Shown here piece after piece: positions 1 to 10,260 of a stretch of DNA of 64,000 nucleotides (its first letter is position 1; each line of letters begins with the position of its first letter). The DNA lies in the NCBI GenBank assembly GCA_943788045.1, contig CALSOT010000006.1:310001-374000 (forward strand), in the 5' to 3' direction. This DNA comes from an uncultured Polaribacter sp. (GTDB lineage Bacteria; Bacteroidota; Bacteroidia; Flavobacteriales; Flavobacteriaceae). Below the pieces are notes generated by a model, which was given only the letters and a program-made list of their open reading frames with translations, ran no database searches and had not been told where the DNA came from. The position numbers and the translations under genes were made by a program.

Positions 1-747
1 TCCTAATTGTTCTTGCAGTTGTTCTGAAAACAAATTAGCATCTAAATTATCTTTTAATTTAATTTCAATTCCTGTAAATTGATTTTCTTTAAAATGTAGT
101 AAGTTGCGCGCGTCATTTATTGAAACAAAGACAAATTTACTTTCAAACTCTTCAGTTCCTGAATACACTCCAACAACTTGTAAATTCATTTTGTAAAATG
201 CATTGAGCGGGTTTATAAAACCTGTTCCAGATTTTGGAACCATAATAGATAAAGGTTCTCCAAAATTTAAAATTCCTAAAGACAATTTTCTAGAAATACC
301 ATTTCCCACAACTGCTGTCTTTGAAAATTCTTTATCTAACCAATTCCCTGTGTTTAAAACAGAATCTATGCTTGTAATAGAAGTATAATTCTCTTCAACA
401 CCCTTGATATACGCTATTTCGTTTTTATTGTTATATTCTAAAAAAACACGTTCTTCAATAACCTTAGAGAAAGCGTAAATTGATGTATTATTCTCTAAAA
501 TTTGATGGATATCTTTGGTATACAATAACTTTTTTCCTGTACTCGATGTAATTTTAATGTCAGGGTCTGAAACATCTAGCAAACTATAACTTAAACTGCG
601 TAAACCCGAAAAACCAGAAAGAATTATAAACAGAGCCAAAGCTCCAACAATTACCCCGAAAGAAGCAATAATTGTAATAATATTTATGGCATTAGTACTT
701 GTTTTTGAAAATAAATACCTTTTTGCTATGTATAACGGAAAATGCAA
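1..747 (-). CDS. ABC transporter permease, LolE/FtsX family (3' end cut by window edge)
   Basis: This is the N-terminal 249 residues of an inner-membrane permease of the LolC/LolE or FtsX/MacB type, which works with an ATPase to move lipoproteins or other envelope cargo. The frame starts with PLYIAKRYLFSK, has one strong membrane segment (residues about 23-45, ending in the FIILSGFSGL motif typical of the family) and then a long periplasmic domain. The remaining three membrane helices would lie beyond the left edge. Reading back from the coding frame, the first possible start after the rbfA stop codon is TTG at 747-745, so a TTG start is proposed. It lies 15 nt after rbfA in the same frame, and the two are probably co-transcribed. 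LolE versus another FtsX-like permease cannot be settled from half a protein. Confidence 0.85.
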   Translation of the reverse strand, partial: MHFPLYIAKRYLFSKTSTNAINIITIIASFGVIVGALALFIILSGFSGLRSLSYSLLDVSDPDIKITSSTGKKLLYTKDIHQILENNTSIYAFSKVIEERVFLEYNNKNEIAYIKGVEENYTSITSIDSVLNTGNWLDKEFSKTAVVGNGISRKLSLGILNFGEPLSIMVPKSGTGFINPLNAFYKMNLQVVGVYSGTEEFESKFVFVSINDARNLLHFKENQFTGIEIKLKDNLDANLFSEQLQEQLG

Positions 748-762
748 ATAGAATTTCTGAAT

Positions 763-1158
763 TTATTGTTTTTTTCGTCTTGGTAAAATGTTGGGGTTTT
801 TAATAGGATTTGTATCCTCACCTTTTAACGATTTATCAATGCTTTCATTATAATCTAAAGTGTCGTCTCCAAAAAACAACAACTCTGGCATTCTACGTAA
901 CTGATGTTTCGTTCTCGATGCCATTTCGTGACGAATTAAGGTTGTGTTGTGTTGCACTCCTTTAATAATATCTTCTCTTTTATCCGAAGGAAAAACACTT
1001 AAATAAACCTTGGCAACCCCTAAATCTGAAGTTACATGAACCTTGGAAACAGAAATAATTACTCCTCTCATACCGTCTTGTGCTGCCTTCTGCAAAACAT
1101 CTACCAAATCTTTTTGTAATACTCCTGCAATTTTAAGTTGTCTATTCGTTTCTTCCAT
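763..1158 (-). CDS. rbfA: 30S ribosome-binding factor RbfA
   Basis: RbfA binds the 5' helix of 16S rRNA in immature 30S subunits and is needed for late maturation and growth in the cold. The 131-residue product has the KH-like fold layout, with the conserved segment TSDLGVAKVYLSVFP in the middle and HQLRRMPELLFFGDDTLDYNESIDKSL near the end. The last 20 residues form a basic tail. Length is normal for Bacteroidota. A promoter -7 element lies almost directly before the ATG, so the leader is very short. The permease gene follows 15 nt downstream, an order common in flavobacteria. Confidence 0.95.
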   Translation of the reverse strand: MEETNRQLKIAGVLQKDLVDVLQKAAQDGMRGVIISVSKVHVTSDLGVAKVYLSVFPSDKREDIIKGVQHNTTLIRHEMASRTKHQLRRMPELLFFGDDTLDYNESIDKSLKGEDTNPIKNPNILPRRKKQ

Positions 1159-1162
1159 GTCA

Positions 1163-1195
1163 CAAATTTACACTTTTTTTATGGAGTGTAAATTT
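1163..1195 (-). promoter_or_regulatory. rbfA promoter -7 element inside an inverted repeat
   Basis: On the minus strand TAAATTTG (1170-1163) matches the Bacteroidota -7 consensus TAnnTTTG. It sits 5 nt before the rbfA ATG. The element is one arm of a perfect 10-bp inverted repeat, AAATTTACAC at 1164-1173 and GTGTAAATTT at 1186-1195, with a 12-nt spacer. The repeat could be an operator or simply AT-rich symmetry. No clear -33 TTG was found. Confidence 0.5.
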
Positions 1196-1442
1196 TATTT
1201 TTCATTGCAAACAGAACTAATCTTTATATATTTTTAAAATCACATTTATACAAAAAAAATCTTTTTTACCACTTAACACTTTTGTGTTAAAGACTGCATT
1301 TATAATACCTATATTTCTAAATGAATTTTAAGCAGAACTAGTTTATTATACAAATTTATGTTCTTCTAAAATGAAGGGTTTTACATTCGAAAACAAATTA
1401 TATAGAACAAAATAGATATTTAAATAAAAGTTTATTCATAAA

Positions 1443-1479
1443 AAAAGGTCTCAAAAATAATTTCATTTTGAGACCTTTT
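1443..1479 (-). terminator. Intrinsic terminator of atpD-atpC
   Basis: There is a perfect 14-bp stem, AAAAGGTCTCAAAA at 1443-1456 pairing with 1466-1479, around a 9-nt loop. On the minus strand it is followed by a U-run. It lies 22 nt after the atpC stop codon. Confidence 0.9.
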
Positions 1480-1501
1480 ACTTTATAACTATTTTAAGAT
1501 T

Positions 1502-1795
1502 TTAATCTGCTAAAATAATTGCTTTATTATCATTTAATTCTAATGTTCCAGAATTAATAAGTAGTGTTAAAATTTTATCATCAACAGCATCTATAATTAA
1601 TTTACCATCCAAATCATCTAATTTAAGATTAGCTTGAGAATGTATGTGAATTTTGATCGTTCCCTCTTTTAAATTAGAAACAACAGGCGCATGATTATTT
1701 AACATTTGAAATTCTCCATTTTCTCCAGGAACGGTTAATGAGTCCACTTCTGATGAAAATAAGATAGCTTCTGGCGTTACAATTTCTAAATACAT
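1502..1795 (-). CDS. atpC: F0F1 ATP synthase subunit epsilon
   Basis: Epsilon is part of the central stalk of the ATP synthase and couples gamma rotation to the F1 head. The 97 residues match the N-terminal beta-sandwich domain (MYLEIVTPEAILFSSEVDSL, then GENGEFQMLNNHAPVVSNL). The C-terminal pair of helices that inhibits ATP hydrolysis in longer epsilon subunits (about 135-140 residues in E. coli) is absent. This short form is usual in Bacteroidota, so it is not read as a truncation. It lies 21 nt after atpD and ends before a strong terminator, so it is the last gene of a two-gene unit. The other ATP synthase genes are not in the window. Confidence 0.95.
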   Translation of the reverse strand: MYLEIVTPEAILFSSEVDSLTVPGENGEFQMLNNHAPVVSNLKEGTIKIHIHSQANLKLDDLDGKLIIDAVDDKILTLLINSGTLELNDNKAIILAD

Positions 1796-1816
1796 AAAGT
1801 ATATTTTAAACGATTA

Positions 1817-3370
<1,554 letters not shown>

Positions 3371-3384
3371 TCATTTTCAGGATG

Positions 3385-3392
3385 CAAAGGTA
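3385..3392 (-). promoter_or_regulatory. Promoter -7 element upstream of atpD
   Basis: TACCTTTG on the minus strand fits TAnnTTTG and lies 59 nt upstream of the atpD start. No good -33 TTG is visible at the expected distance, so this is a moderate call. Confidence 0.5.
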
Positions 3393-3452
3393 ATTTTTTT
3401 GAATGAAACTAAAAAGTTTTTTCACTTTAAAACGAGAATTATGGATATAAAA

Positions 3453-3481
3453 AAAAGCCTCATCGATATGATGAGGCTTTT
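3453..3481 (-). terminator. Intrinsic terminator after ompA
   Basis: A 12-bp perfect stem, AAAAGCCTCATC at 3453-3464 with GATGAGGCTTTT at 3470-3481, encloses a 5-nt loop. It is followed on the minus strand by a U-run and lies 23 nt after the OmpA stop. Confidence 0.9.
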
Positions 3482-3504
3482 GAATTTTTATTTAAAAAAA
3501 GATA

Positions 3505-4861
3505 CTAGTTAGTAACTTTAATTTCAACTCTTCTATTCTTAGCTTTACCTGCTCTTGTTTTGTTAGAGTCAGTTGGAAAAGCTTCTCCGAATCCTTTCAC
3601 TGATAACCTTGAAGCATCTACTCCTTTTTTAACTAAGTAATCTCTAACAGCAGCTGCTCTTTTGTCAGATATCTTGAAGTTAATAGCTTCAGAACCTGTA
3701 CTATCTGCATGACCTCCGATAGCAAAAGTTGCTTTTGGATTTTTGTTCATAATAGCCGCAATAGCATCTAATTGCTTAGTAATTCCACGTTTAAATGAAG
3801 ATCTTCCTGTATTAAATAAAATAGCTTTAGCTGTTAATGAGATAGCTTCTGCAGCCTCTTTTGTAATTGATTTTTCTTCACAACCACCTTCTGAAGCAAC
3901 ACCTGCAACTGTAGGACATTTATCATCTTTATCTAAAACACCATCTCCGTCAGTATCTGGCCAAGGACAACCTGCATTCGCAACTGGTCCTGCTACATTA
4001 CTACACTTATCGTCTTTATCTAAAACACCATCTCCGTCAGAATCAGGACAACCTTTATTTGCTTTAGTTCCTTTAGCATTAGGACACATATCATCTTTAT
4101 CAGCTACACCATCTCCATCAGAATCAGGACAACCATTCATAGCTGCTAAACCTGCAACATTAGGACAAGCATCATCAGAATCTTTTATTCCATCTCCATC
4201 TGCATCAGGACAACCTTTAAACTCAACTAAACCAGCAACTTCTGGACAAGCATCGAATTTATCATAAACACCATCGCCATCTGTATCTTTTCCTCCAAAT
4301 TTAATTACTAAACCTAATGAAGTTTGGTAGTGATCGTTCATTTTATCAGCAAAACCCATTTTCATACCTGTTTGTAAGTTTAAACCTAAGTTTTCGTTAA
4401 ACCAAGCGTTAAAACCTAAACCAGCTTGAGCCATACCTTCTCCTTCTGAATCAAGAGAAGCATAACTACCACCTACAAATACAAAAGGATCAAACCAACC
4501 AGTTTGACCTACTAAATTATTTAAATCGTATTTTACAATTGCATCTGCAGACCAATAAAGAAAGTCAGAATCGTCTATATCGCTAATAGTTTCTATTTTG
4601 TTAATAGACCCCGCTAACTGCAAAGAAAAACCTTTTTGAAGATATTTTTCAGCAGAAATTCTAGAAATAGAAGGTAAGATATTCCAATCTGTGTTACCTA
4701 ATAAATCTTCCATATAGTCTGTAAACGTTGCATCTGGCAATAAAGTCTACTATATTTGCCCCAAAGCTTACAGCCCAAGGATTGTTTTCATCTTGTGCGT
4801 TTACGTTACCAACTGCTACTAACGTAAACAGAGCTATCACAGCTAATTTTAATTGTTTCAT
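3505..4861 (-). CDS. OmpA-family outer membrane protein with TSP3 repeats (apparent frameshift)
   Basis: This is an outer-membrane barrel protein anchored to peptidoglycan by an OmpA C-terminal domain. The start at 4861 gives a clear signal peptide (MKQLKLAVIALFTLVAVGNVNAQ), then NNPWAVSFGANIVD, a sequence typical of flavobacterial OmpA. At 4738-4749 the frame shifts: dropping one T from the TTT read on the minus strand at 4744-4742 joins VD to LLPDATFTDYMEDLLGNTDWN and gives 451 residues. Then follow the barrel, five calcium-binding thrombospondin type 3 repeats (DxDxDGxxDxxD), and an OmpA domain with GHADSTGSEAIN and AKNRRVEIKV. A promoter (TACTTTTG, TTG at 19 nt) lies upstream and a terminator downstream, which argues for a live gene and a sequencing error. 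A real frameshift remains possible. Confidence 0.9.
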
Positions 4862-4897
4862 TATCAAATTTTTAAATTATAAGTTCTTATTAATGAA

Positions 4898-4927
4898 CAA
4901 AAGTAAGTTGTTAAAACTTATCTACAA
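4898..4927 (-). promoter_or_regulatory. ompA promoter
   Basis: On the minus strand a -33 TTG (4927-4925) is separated by exactly 19 nt from the -7 element TACTTTTG (4905-4898). This is the textbook Bacteroidota layout. It sits 36 nt upstream of the signal-peptide ATG at 4861 and so supports that start. Confidence 0.8.
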
Positions 4928-4975
4928 AGATAAATCTAAAAAATTATTACCTCATTGCGTTAATTTCCACAAAAT

Positions 4976-6170
4976 CTATATTATTTTCAATTCTTTGCCA
5001 ACATCAATAAATGCTGCAATTGCTTTATTTAAATGCTCTTTGTTGTGTGCTGCTGATAACTGCACTCTAATTCTTGCTTTATCTTTAGGAACAACAGGGA
5101 AAAAGAAACCAATAACATATATACCTTTCTCTAATAACTTATTTGCCATAACTCTGAGATAATTTAGCATCGTAGAGCATAACGGGCACAATTGCTGCAT
5201 CTGCGCCCACTAAATCGAAACCTGCTTTTTCCATTTCTGTTCTAAAATAATTGGTATTCCACTCTAATTTATCTCGAAGTGCAGTATTGGTAGAGATTAA
5301 ATCGAAGACTTTTAAAGTTGCACCTACAATTGCTGGTGCTAAAGAATTTGAAAACAAATAAGGTCTTGATCGTTGACGCAAAATATCAATAATTTCTTTT
5401 TTACCTGTTGTGTAACCTCCCATTGCTCCTCCTAAAGCTTTTCCTAAAGTACCTGTTACAATATCAACTCTGTCCATTACATTCTTTAACTCAACAGTTC
5501 CTCTTCCGGTTTTTCCGATAAAACCAGTTGCATGACATTCATCAACCATAACTAGCGCGTCATATTTATCTGCTAAATCACAAATTTCATCTAGTTTCGC
5601 AACAATTCCATCCATAGAAAAAACACCATCTGTAACAATAATTTTAAATCTGTGATTTTTTTTGTTCGCCTCTATTAATTGAGCTTCTAAAGAAGACATG
5701 TCGTTGTTATTATAACGATAACGCGCAGCTTTACACAACCGAACACCATCAATAATTGAAGCATGATTTAAACTATCAGAAATAATTGCATCTTCTTTGG
5801 TTAATAGCGGTTCGAAAACACCACCATTTGCATCAAAAGCAGCTGCATACAATATCGTGTCTTCTGTTGTGTAAAAATTAGCAATTGTTTTTTCTAATTG
5901 CTTATGAATATCCTGAGTTCCGCATATAAACCTAACAGATGATACTCCAAAACCATGAGTATCCATAGTATCTTTTGCTGCTTGAATAACTTCTGGATGA
6001 TTTGACAACCCTAAATAATTATTAGCACAAAAGTTAATTACCTCTTCACCAGTAGAAATTTTTATAACTGCATCTTGCGATGACGTTATAATTCTTTCAG
6101 ATTTATATAAACCAGCGTCCTTTATTTCTTTAATCTCTTTTTTTAAAATATCTTTAATTTTACCGTACAT
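4976..6170 (-). CDS. kbl: Glycine C-acetyltransferase (2-amino-3-ketobutyrate CoA ligase), apparent frameshift
   Basis: Kbl is a PLP enzyme that splits 2-amino-3-oxobutyrate with CoA into glycine and acetyl-CoA in threonine breakdown. The first 335 or so residues show the family signature: [16 protein letters not shown], the pyridoxal-stacking and aspartate regions ([23 protein letters not shown]), and the lysine segment [15 protein letters not shown]. The frame then breaks near 5150-5156. After removing one base, LYDAKLSQ continues into [36 protein letters not shown], restoring a 397-residue protein of normal length that ends at 4976. A single inserted base is the simplest reading. tdh, the usual partner, is not in the window. 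If the frameshift is real, the protein loses its C-terminal domain and is probably inactive. Confidence 0.93.
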
Positions 6171-6191
6171 TTTTTATCAAATTAATAAATA

Positions 6192-6199
6192 CAAAGTTA
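6192..6199 (-). promoter_or_regulatory. Promoter -7 element upstream of kbl
   Basis: TAACTTTG on the minus strand fits TAnnTTTG and lies 21 nt before the kbl ATG, between kbl and the helicase gene. The nearest TTG upstream is about 27 nt away, so the -33 part is weak. Confidence 0.5.
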
Positions 6200-6218
6200 C
6201 TAAGTTTATTTTTTTTGA

Positions 6219-9200
6219 TTACACTTCAACAACATCAATTTCTTGATTAATATAAATCAGTAATTTTTTATCCACTTTAAAATCCATAGATTTTAAAACT
6301 CGTTCATATTTCAGTAGCTGCTGATGGTGATCACTTGAAGGGTTTCCTGTCTTATAATCAATGATTACAACTTCCTTTTTATCAATAAAAACCAATCTAT
6401 CAGGAATAATTACGAGATTATCAACATCTACGATTTCTCTTTCATTATAAACAATTACATCTTCTGAATAGTAACTAACCAATAAAGGATGATTTACAAC
6501 ACTATAAATACTTTTTTTAATAAACCAAGTTTGTTCATCATCTAAAATTCCTTGCTGATTATACTGATTGATAATAACATCAATATCATTTTTTGTGATA
6601 ATTCTAGCAAATATCTCATGAAATAAATTCCCGAAATTAATAGCCTCATGTTGCGCAGTATTCCATAGTTTAGATGCGCTAGCCAATAGCAGGATATTGT
6701 GCTCTTGCCAAGGAGTTGAAATAAACTTCTTGTGAACTTCAGCTAAAGGAATTTCTGTTTTATTTTTACTCACCCTATTTTTATCACCAAAAGAATATTC
6801 TAAAACATTATCATCCCAAAGATCTTGTTGTTTTAAATAATTGATAAAAATCCCTGAATAACATTTTATATTTTCTTCTCCTTTTGGAGATATTTTTTTC
6901 TCTGTTATAATATGTAATTGCTCTACAGCTCTTGTTAAAGTGACATACAATAAATTAAAATTATCTAACTCCAGTTCTTCTCTTTGGTGATCGTATATTT
7001 GTTTACCTCTTTTGCTAACAATACTTAAAGTCTTATTATAATCGACTAAAAGTTCACTAAAACCACCATAGGATTCTGGCAATTCATTTAACCAAGATTT
7101 TGGTTTTATTTGCTTATAAATATCCACATCACAAGGAAAAATAACAACAGGAAACTCTAGTCCTTTAGATTTATGAATTGTCATAACCTGAACAGCACTT
7201 GCACTTTCTGGCGCAACAATACTCAATTTATCTTTTTTGAGTTCCCAAAACTCTAAAAACTCACCGATATCTGTTCCATTTCTTTGTCGTTCTAAAACTA
7301 CATCCAAAAAGAACTGAACGTATGCATCCGAAGAGTTGATCAAATTAAAACCTCTGATAATTTCTTCTATTTTTTCATAAAATGGTAATTGATGAAAAAT
7401 AGAAGCATCAAACGAAACCCCGTATTTTTTAAAAGATTCCAAAATAGTTTTATTATCTGCTTTAGAAAATTCTTTTAAAAAATTATTTTTAGGAATTTCA
7501 ATTTGCAAGTGTTGATGCAAAAAATAAAGTATTTCAAAACGAGACTCTTCATCGCTGGGATTTTGTAAAACTTTAAGAAAATCAATAATAAAGGATACTT
7601 TTCCACTATTTTGAAGTAACAATGTTTCTGAAGACACAATATTTACTCCTTTCTCTGAAAGATAATTGGCAACTGCAACCCCATCTTTTCTTGTTCGTGT
7701 TAGTATACAGATTTCATTTAAAGAAAAGCTTTCCTTTAATTGATTAATTTTCTCTAAAACTTTCTGCGGATATTTTACTTTCTCAATCTCTTTATCTTCA
7801 TTTTTATCTAAAAAACTTAAAGAAACATAACCACCATTTTTAGAATTCTCTCTTTGTTTATTTCCTTCTAAAAATAAATTTTTATACGATTCATTTTGAA
7901 GAAAATTAGCGGTATGTTGAAAAAAAGAATTATTAAAATTGATGATTTCTGAATAACTCCTGTAATTGGTCTCTAAATTTTTAATTTCTTTAGCAACATG
8001 AAAAGGGTTTTCTCTGTCGGAACCTAACTCAATAAATTGTTCCGCTTTTCCTCCTCGCCATCTATATATAGCCTGTTTACCGTCACCAACCAATAATAAA
8101 TTACTATTCTCTTGCGCTAATGTATTGTCTATTAACGGAACTAAGTTTTGCCATTGTAAAACTGAAGTATCCTGCATTTCATCAATAAAATAATGCTGAA
8201 AACGCTGCCCTATTCTTTCATATATAAATGGCGCTGGCTGATTTTTTATATTATCAGATATAAGTTGATTAAATTCCGCATTCAATCGAATGTTATTATC
8301 TTCTTTTATAGTTTCTAACTCTGAATTAATATTATTTAAAACCGCTAAAGGAATAATACTTTTTAGCGCTAATTTATTCATTGAAAATTGCTGATAAATT
8401 AATTCAGATTCTTTAAACAATCGAATAATTTCTGGGACTATTTGATCTATAGAACTGGCAACTGAATCTAAAGTCGACTTAGAATAATATTGATTATTTT
8501 CTATCGCTTTTTTTATGGTTTCACTTCGTTTGATAAAATCGATATTAACTGATTTCGTGCTCAAGTCAGCAAAAAACTTAGGTATTGTTCCCCGCATAAA
8601 ATCCTTATGCTCTAAATCATTATTATCTATGAGCTGAAGGCATTCTTCACCTACCTTTTTTATCGATTCTTCTAATTCCTTTTGTTGCTTATAAAGTTTG
8701 GTTTTTAAGTTTGTAAAATCATCTAATTGTTTATCGGCTAAGTTTCTAAAATGCGCTACATCATCTTCATTCAATAAAATTTTTGCAAACTCACTTAAAT
8801 CTCTAGAAATATCCCAAGATTTATCATCATCAGTTTTATCTAAAGAATAGTCTATTAAAAGATTTGTGAGTTTTTTATCTGTACCAATTTTAGAAATTAA
8901 CACATCCACTGCTTCATTTAACAACGAAACTGCATCCATTTCTACTTCGAAATTAAGAGACAAACCCAGATCATAAGCGAAATTTTTAATAATTTTATGA
9001 GTAAAACTATCTATTGTTGTAATTGAAAAGGCAGCGTAGTTTTTTAGAATTGCATCAAGAATCTTTTTACTTCTCTCTTTAATTAAGCTTTTATCAATCC
9101 TAATTTCTTTGATTAAAACATTAAATAGGTCGTTCTCTTTACCGTCGGCAAAATCCTCGAGACTAGATAAAACACGCTCTTTCATTTCACCAGCAGCTTT

Positions 9201-9347
9201 GTTAGTGAATGTAATTGCTAGAATTTTCTGAAATGAAAAAATATCATCTGAATTTAATAATACTTTTATATACTCTTTAACAAGAGTAAAAGTTTTACCA
9301 CTTCCTGCTGAAGCATTATAAACCTGAAACGAAGATGACTTTTTCAC
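6219..9347 (-). CDS. UvrD-type helicase/nuclease, AddA/RecB-like
   Basis: This is a DNA helicase with a C-terminal nuclease domain, expected to process double-strand breaks for recombination as AddA does with AddB. Visible motifs in its 1042 residues are Walker A ASAGSGKTFTLVKEYIK (residues about 11-27), AITFTNKAAGEMKERV, Walker B with YFIDEMQDTSVLQW, the LLVGDGKQAIYRWRGG motif, VMTIHKSKGLEFPVVIFP, LLYVTLTRAVEQLHI, and near the C terminus VVIIDYKTG, the PD-(D/E)XK core of RecB-family nucleases. Length suits AddA. No AddB-like partner is present in the window; neighbours are kbl and the metal locus, so the partner must be elsewhere. A terminator for zupT separates it from the gene upstream. 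Confidence 0.9.
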   Translation of the reverse strand: MKKSSSFQVYNASAGSGKTFTLVKEYIKVLLNSDDIFSFQKILAITFTNKAAGEMKERVLSSLEDFADGKENDLFNVLIKEIRIDKSLIKERSKKILDAILKNYAAFSITTIDSFTHKIIKNFAYDLGLSLNFEVEMDAVSLLNEAVDVLISKIGTDKKLTNLLIDYSLDKTDDDKSWDISRDLSEFAKILLNEDDVAHFRNLADKQLDDFTNLKTKLYKQQKELEESIKKVGEECLQLIDNNDLEHKDFMRGTIPKFFADLSTKSVNIDFIKRSETIKKAIENNQYYSKSTLDSVASSIDQIVPEIIRLFKESELIYQQFSMNKLALKSIIPLAVLNNINSELETIKEDNNIRLNAEFNQLISDNIKNQPAPFIYERIGQRFQHYFIDEMQDTSVLQWQNLVPLIDNTLAQENSNLLLVGDGKQAIYRWRGGKAEQFIELGSDRENPFHVAKEIKNLETNYRSYSEIINFNNSFFQHTANFLQNESYKNLFLEGNKQRENSKNGGYVSLSFLDKNEDKEIEKVKYPQKVLEKINQLKESFSLNEICILTRTRKDGVAVANYLSEKGVNIVSSETLLLQNSGKVSFIIDFLKVLQNPSDEESRFEILYFLHQHLQIEIPKNNFLKEFSKADNKTILESFKKYGVSFDASIFHQLPFYEKIEEIIRGFNLINSSDAYVQFFLDVVLERQRNGTDIGEFLEFWELKKDKLSIVAPESASAVQVMTIHKSKGLEFPVVIFPCDVDIYKQIKPKSWLNELPESYGGFSELLVDYNKTLSIVSKRGKQIYDHQREELELDNFNLLYVTLTRAVEQLHIITEKKISPKGEENIKCYSGIFINYLKQQDLWDDNVLEYSFGDKNRVSKNKTEIPLAEVHKKFISTPWQEHNILLLASASKLWNTAQHEAINFGNLFHEIFARIITKNDIDVIINQYNQQGILDDEQTWFIKKSIYSVVNHPLLVSYYSEDVIVYNEREIVDVDNLVIIPDRLVFIDKKEVVIIDYKTGNPSSDHHQQLLKYERVLKSMDFKVDKKLLIYINQEIDVVEV

Positions 9348-9372
9348 AGCAATATTTTTATTGCAAAATACG

Positions 9373-9401
9373 AAAAGCCAAACAGTTATTGTTTGGCTTT
9401 T
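9373..9401 (-). terminator. Intrinsic terminator of the mntR-zip operon
   Basis: A perfect 11-bp stem (AAAAGCCAAAC at 9373-9383 with 9391-9401) encloses a 7-nt loop. It is 22 nt after the ZIP transporter stop. The U-run on the minus strand is short. Confidence 0.8.
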
Positions 9402-9423
9402 TCATTATATTTTTAATTGATTT

Positions 9424-10260
9424 CTAACCTAAACCAACATCTAGAGACATCATTACGATAAAACCACCGATAAAACCAAGTGTTGCGATATCTGTATACT
9501 TATCTCTTTGGGTTTCTGGCACAACTTCTTCAATAACTACAAAAATCATTGCTCCTGCTGCAAAAGCTAATGCATACGGCAAAATTGGTGTGAAAAACGA
9601 TACAGCTAACGCCCCTAAAACAGCTGCAACTGGCTCTACAACTGCGGATAATTGTCCATACCAAAAACTTTTAAGTCTACTAACACCTTGTCTTCTTAAA
9701 GGCATTGAAACTGCAAATCCTTCTGGAAAATTCTGAATACCAATTCCTATTGCCAAAGAAATTGCAGCAACTATCATTTCTGTTTGTTCAACACCGACTA
9801 GAGTAGATGCTGCTCCAAATAAAACTCCAACAGCTAAACCTTCCGGAATATTGTGTAACGTAATTGCCAACACTAACAATGTTGTTTTATGCCATTCCGT
9901 TTTTACGCCTTCTGCTTCACTTTCTTTAAAATTGATATGTAAATGTGGTAAAATTTTATCCAATCCAAAAAGAGATAAAGCTCCTAAACCAAAACCAATT
10001 GCCGCAGGTAAAACTTTCACAAAACCTTCTCCTGGACTATTCTCTATTGCTGGTGCCAATAAACTCCAGAAACTTGCAGCTACCATTACACCACCAGTAA
10101 AACCAAGCATACCGTCTAAAACTGCTCTGTTTGCCTTTTTGAAAAAGAACACTAAAGCCGCTCCTGCAGCTGTTAATCCCCATGTAAAAAGAGATGCATA
10201 TAAGGCTGCTTGAATTGGGTGCTCTTTTCCAAATTCAACTAGTTGATTAAAAATACTCAT
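9424..10260 (-). CDS. ZIP-family metal transporter
   Basis: This is an inner-membrane divalent metal importer of the ZIP (ZupT-like) family, moving zinc, iron or manganese into the cytoplasm. The 278-residue protein has about eight hydrophobic segments and the two hallmark metal-binding helices: LHNIPEGLAVGVLFG and, in the next helix, IQNFPEGFAVSMPL. Both contain the HN/QN-x-PEG core. Its ATG overlaps the stop of the upstream repressor by 4 nt (ATGA), which points to translational coupling and to regulation by the same metal that the repressor senses. The exact metal cannot be read from the sequence. Confidence 0.92.
   Translation of the reverse strand: MSIFNQLVEFGKEHPIQAALYASLFTWGLTAAGAALVFFFKKANRAVLDGMLGFTGGVMVAASFWSLLAPAIENSPGEGFVKVLPAAIGFGLGALSLFGLDKILPHLHINFKESEAEGVKTEWHKTTLLVLAITLHNIPEGLAVGVLFGAASTLVGVEQTEMIVAAISLAIGIGIQNFPEGFAVSMPLRRQGVSRLKSFWYGQLSAVVEPVAAVLGALAVSFFTPILPYALAFAAGAMIFVVIEEVVPETQRDKYTDIATLGFIGGFIVMMSLDVGLG

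Larger units (their letters stand above)
1159..1501. other. Intergenic region between rbfA and atpC
   Basis: This stretch holds the rbfA promoter region at its left end and the atpDC terminator at its right end. In between is a perfect TTAACAC-TTTT-GTGTTAA hairpin at 1273-1290 without a convincing U-run. I see no open frame with coding character and no RNA gene. Confidence 0.6.

Noticed and set aside
1273..1290. TTAACAC-TTTT-GTGTTAA hairpin as a second terminator
   Set aside because: No adjacent gene end and no clean U-run directly after the stem on either strand; the strong atpDC terminator is elsewhere.
3743..4267. Plus-strand open frame of 174 codons
   Set aside because: It is antisense to the repetitive TSP3 repeats of ompA, has a low-complexity Ser/Pro/Ala composition and no family features; an artefact of repeat codons.
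3950..4290. Direct DNA repeats that could suggest a CRISPR or tandem-repeat array
   Set aside because: They encode the in-frame calcium-binding DxDxDGxxD repeats of OmpA and differ in spacing and sequence from copy to copy.
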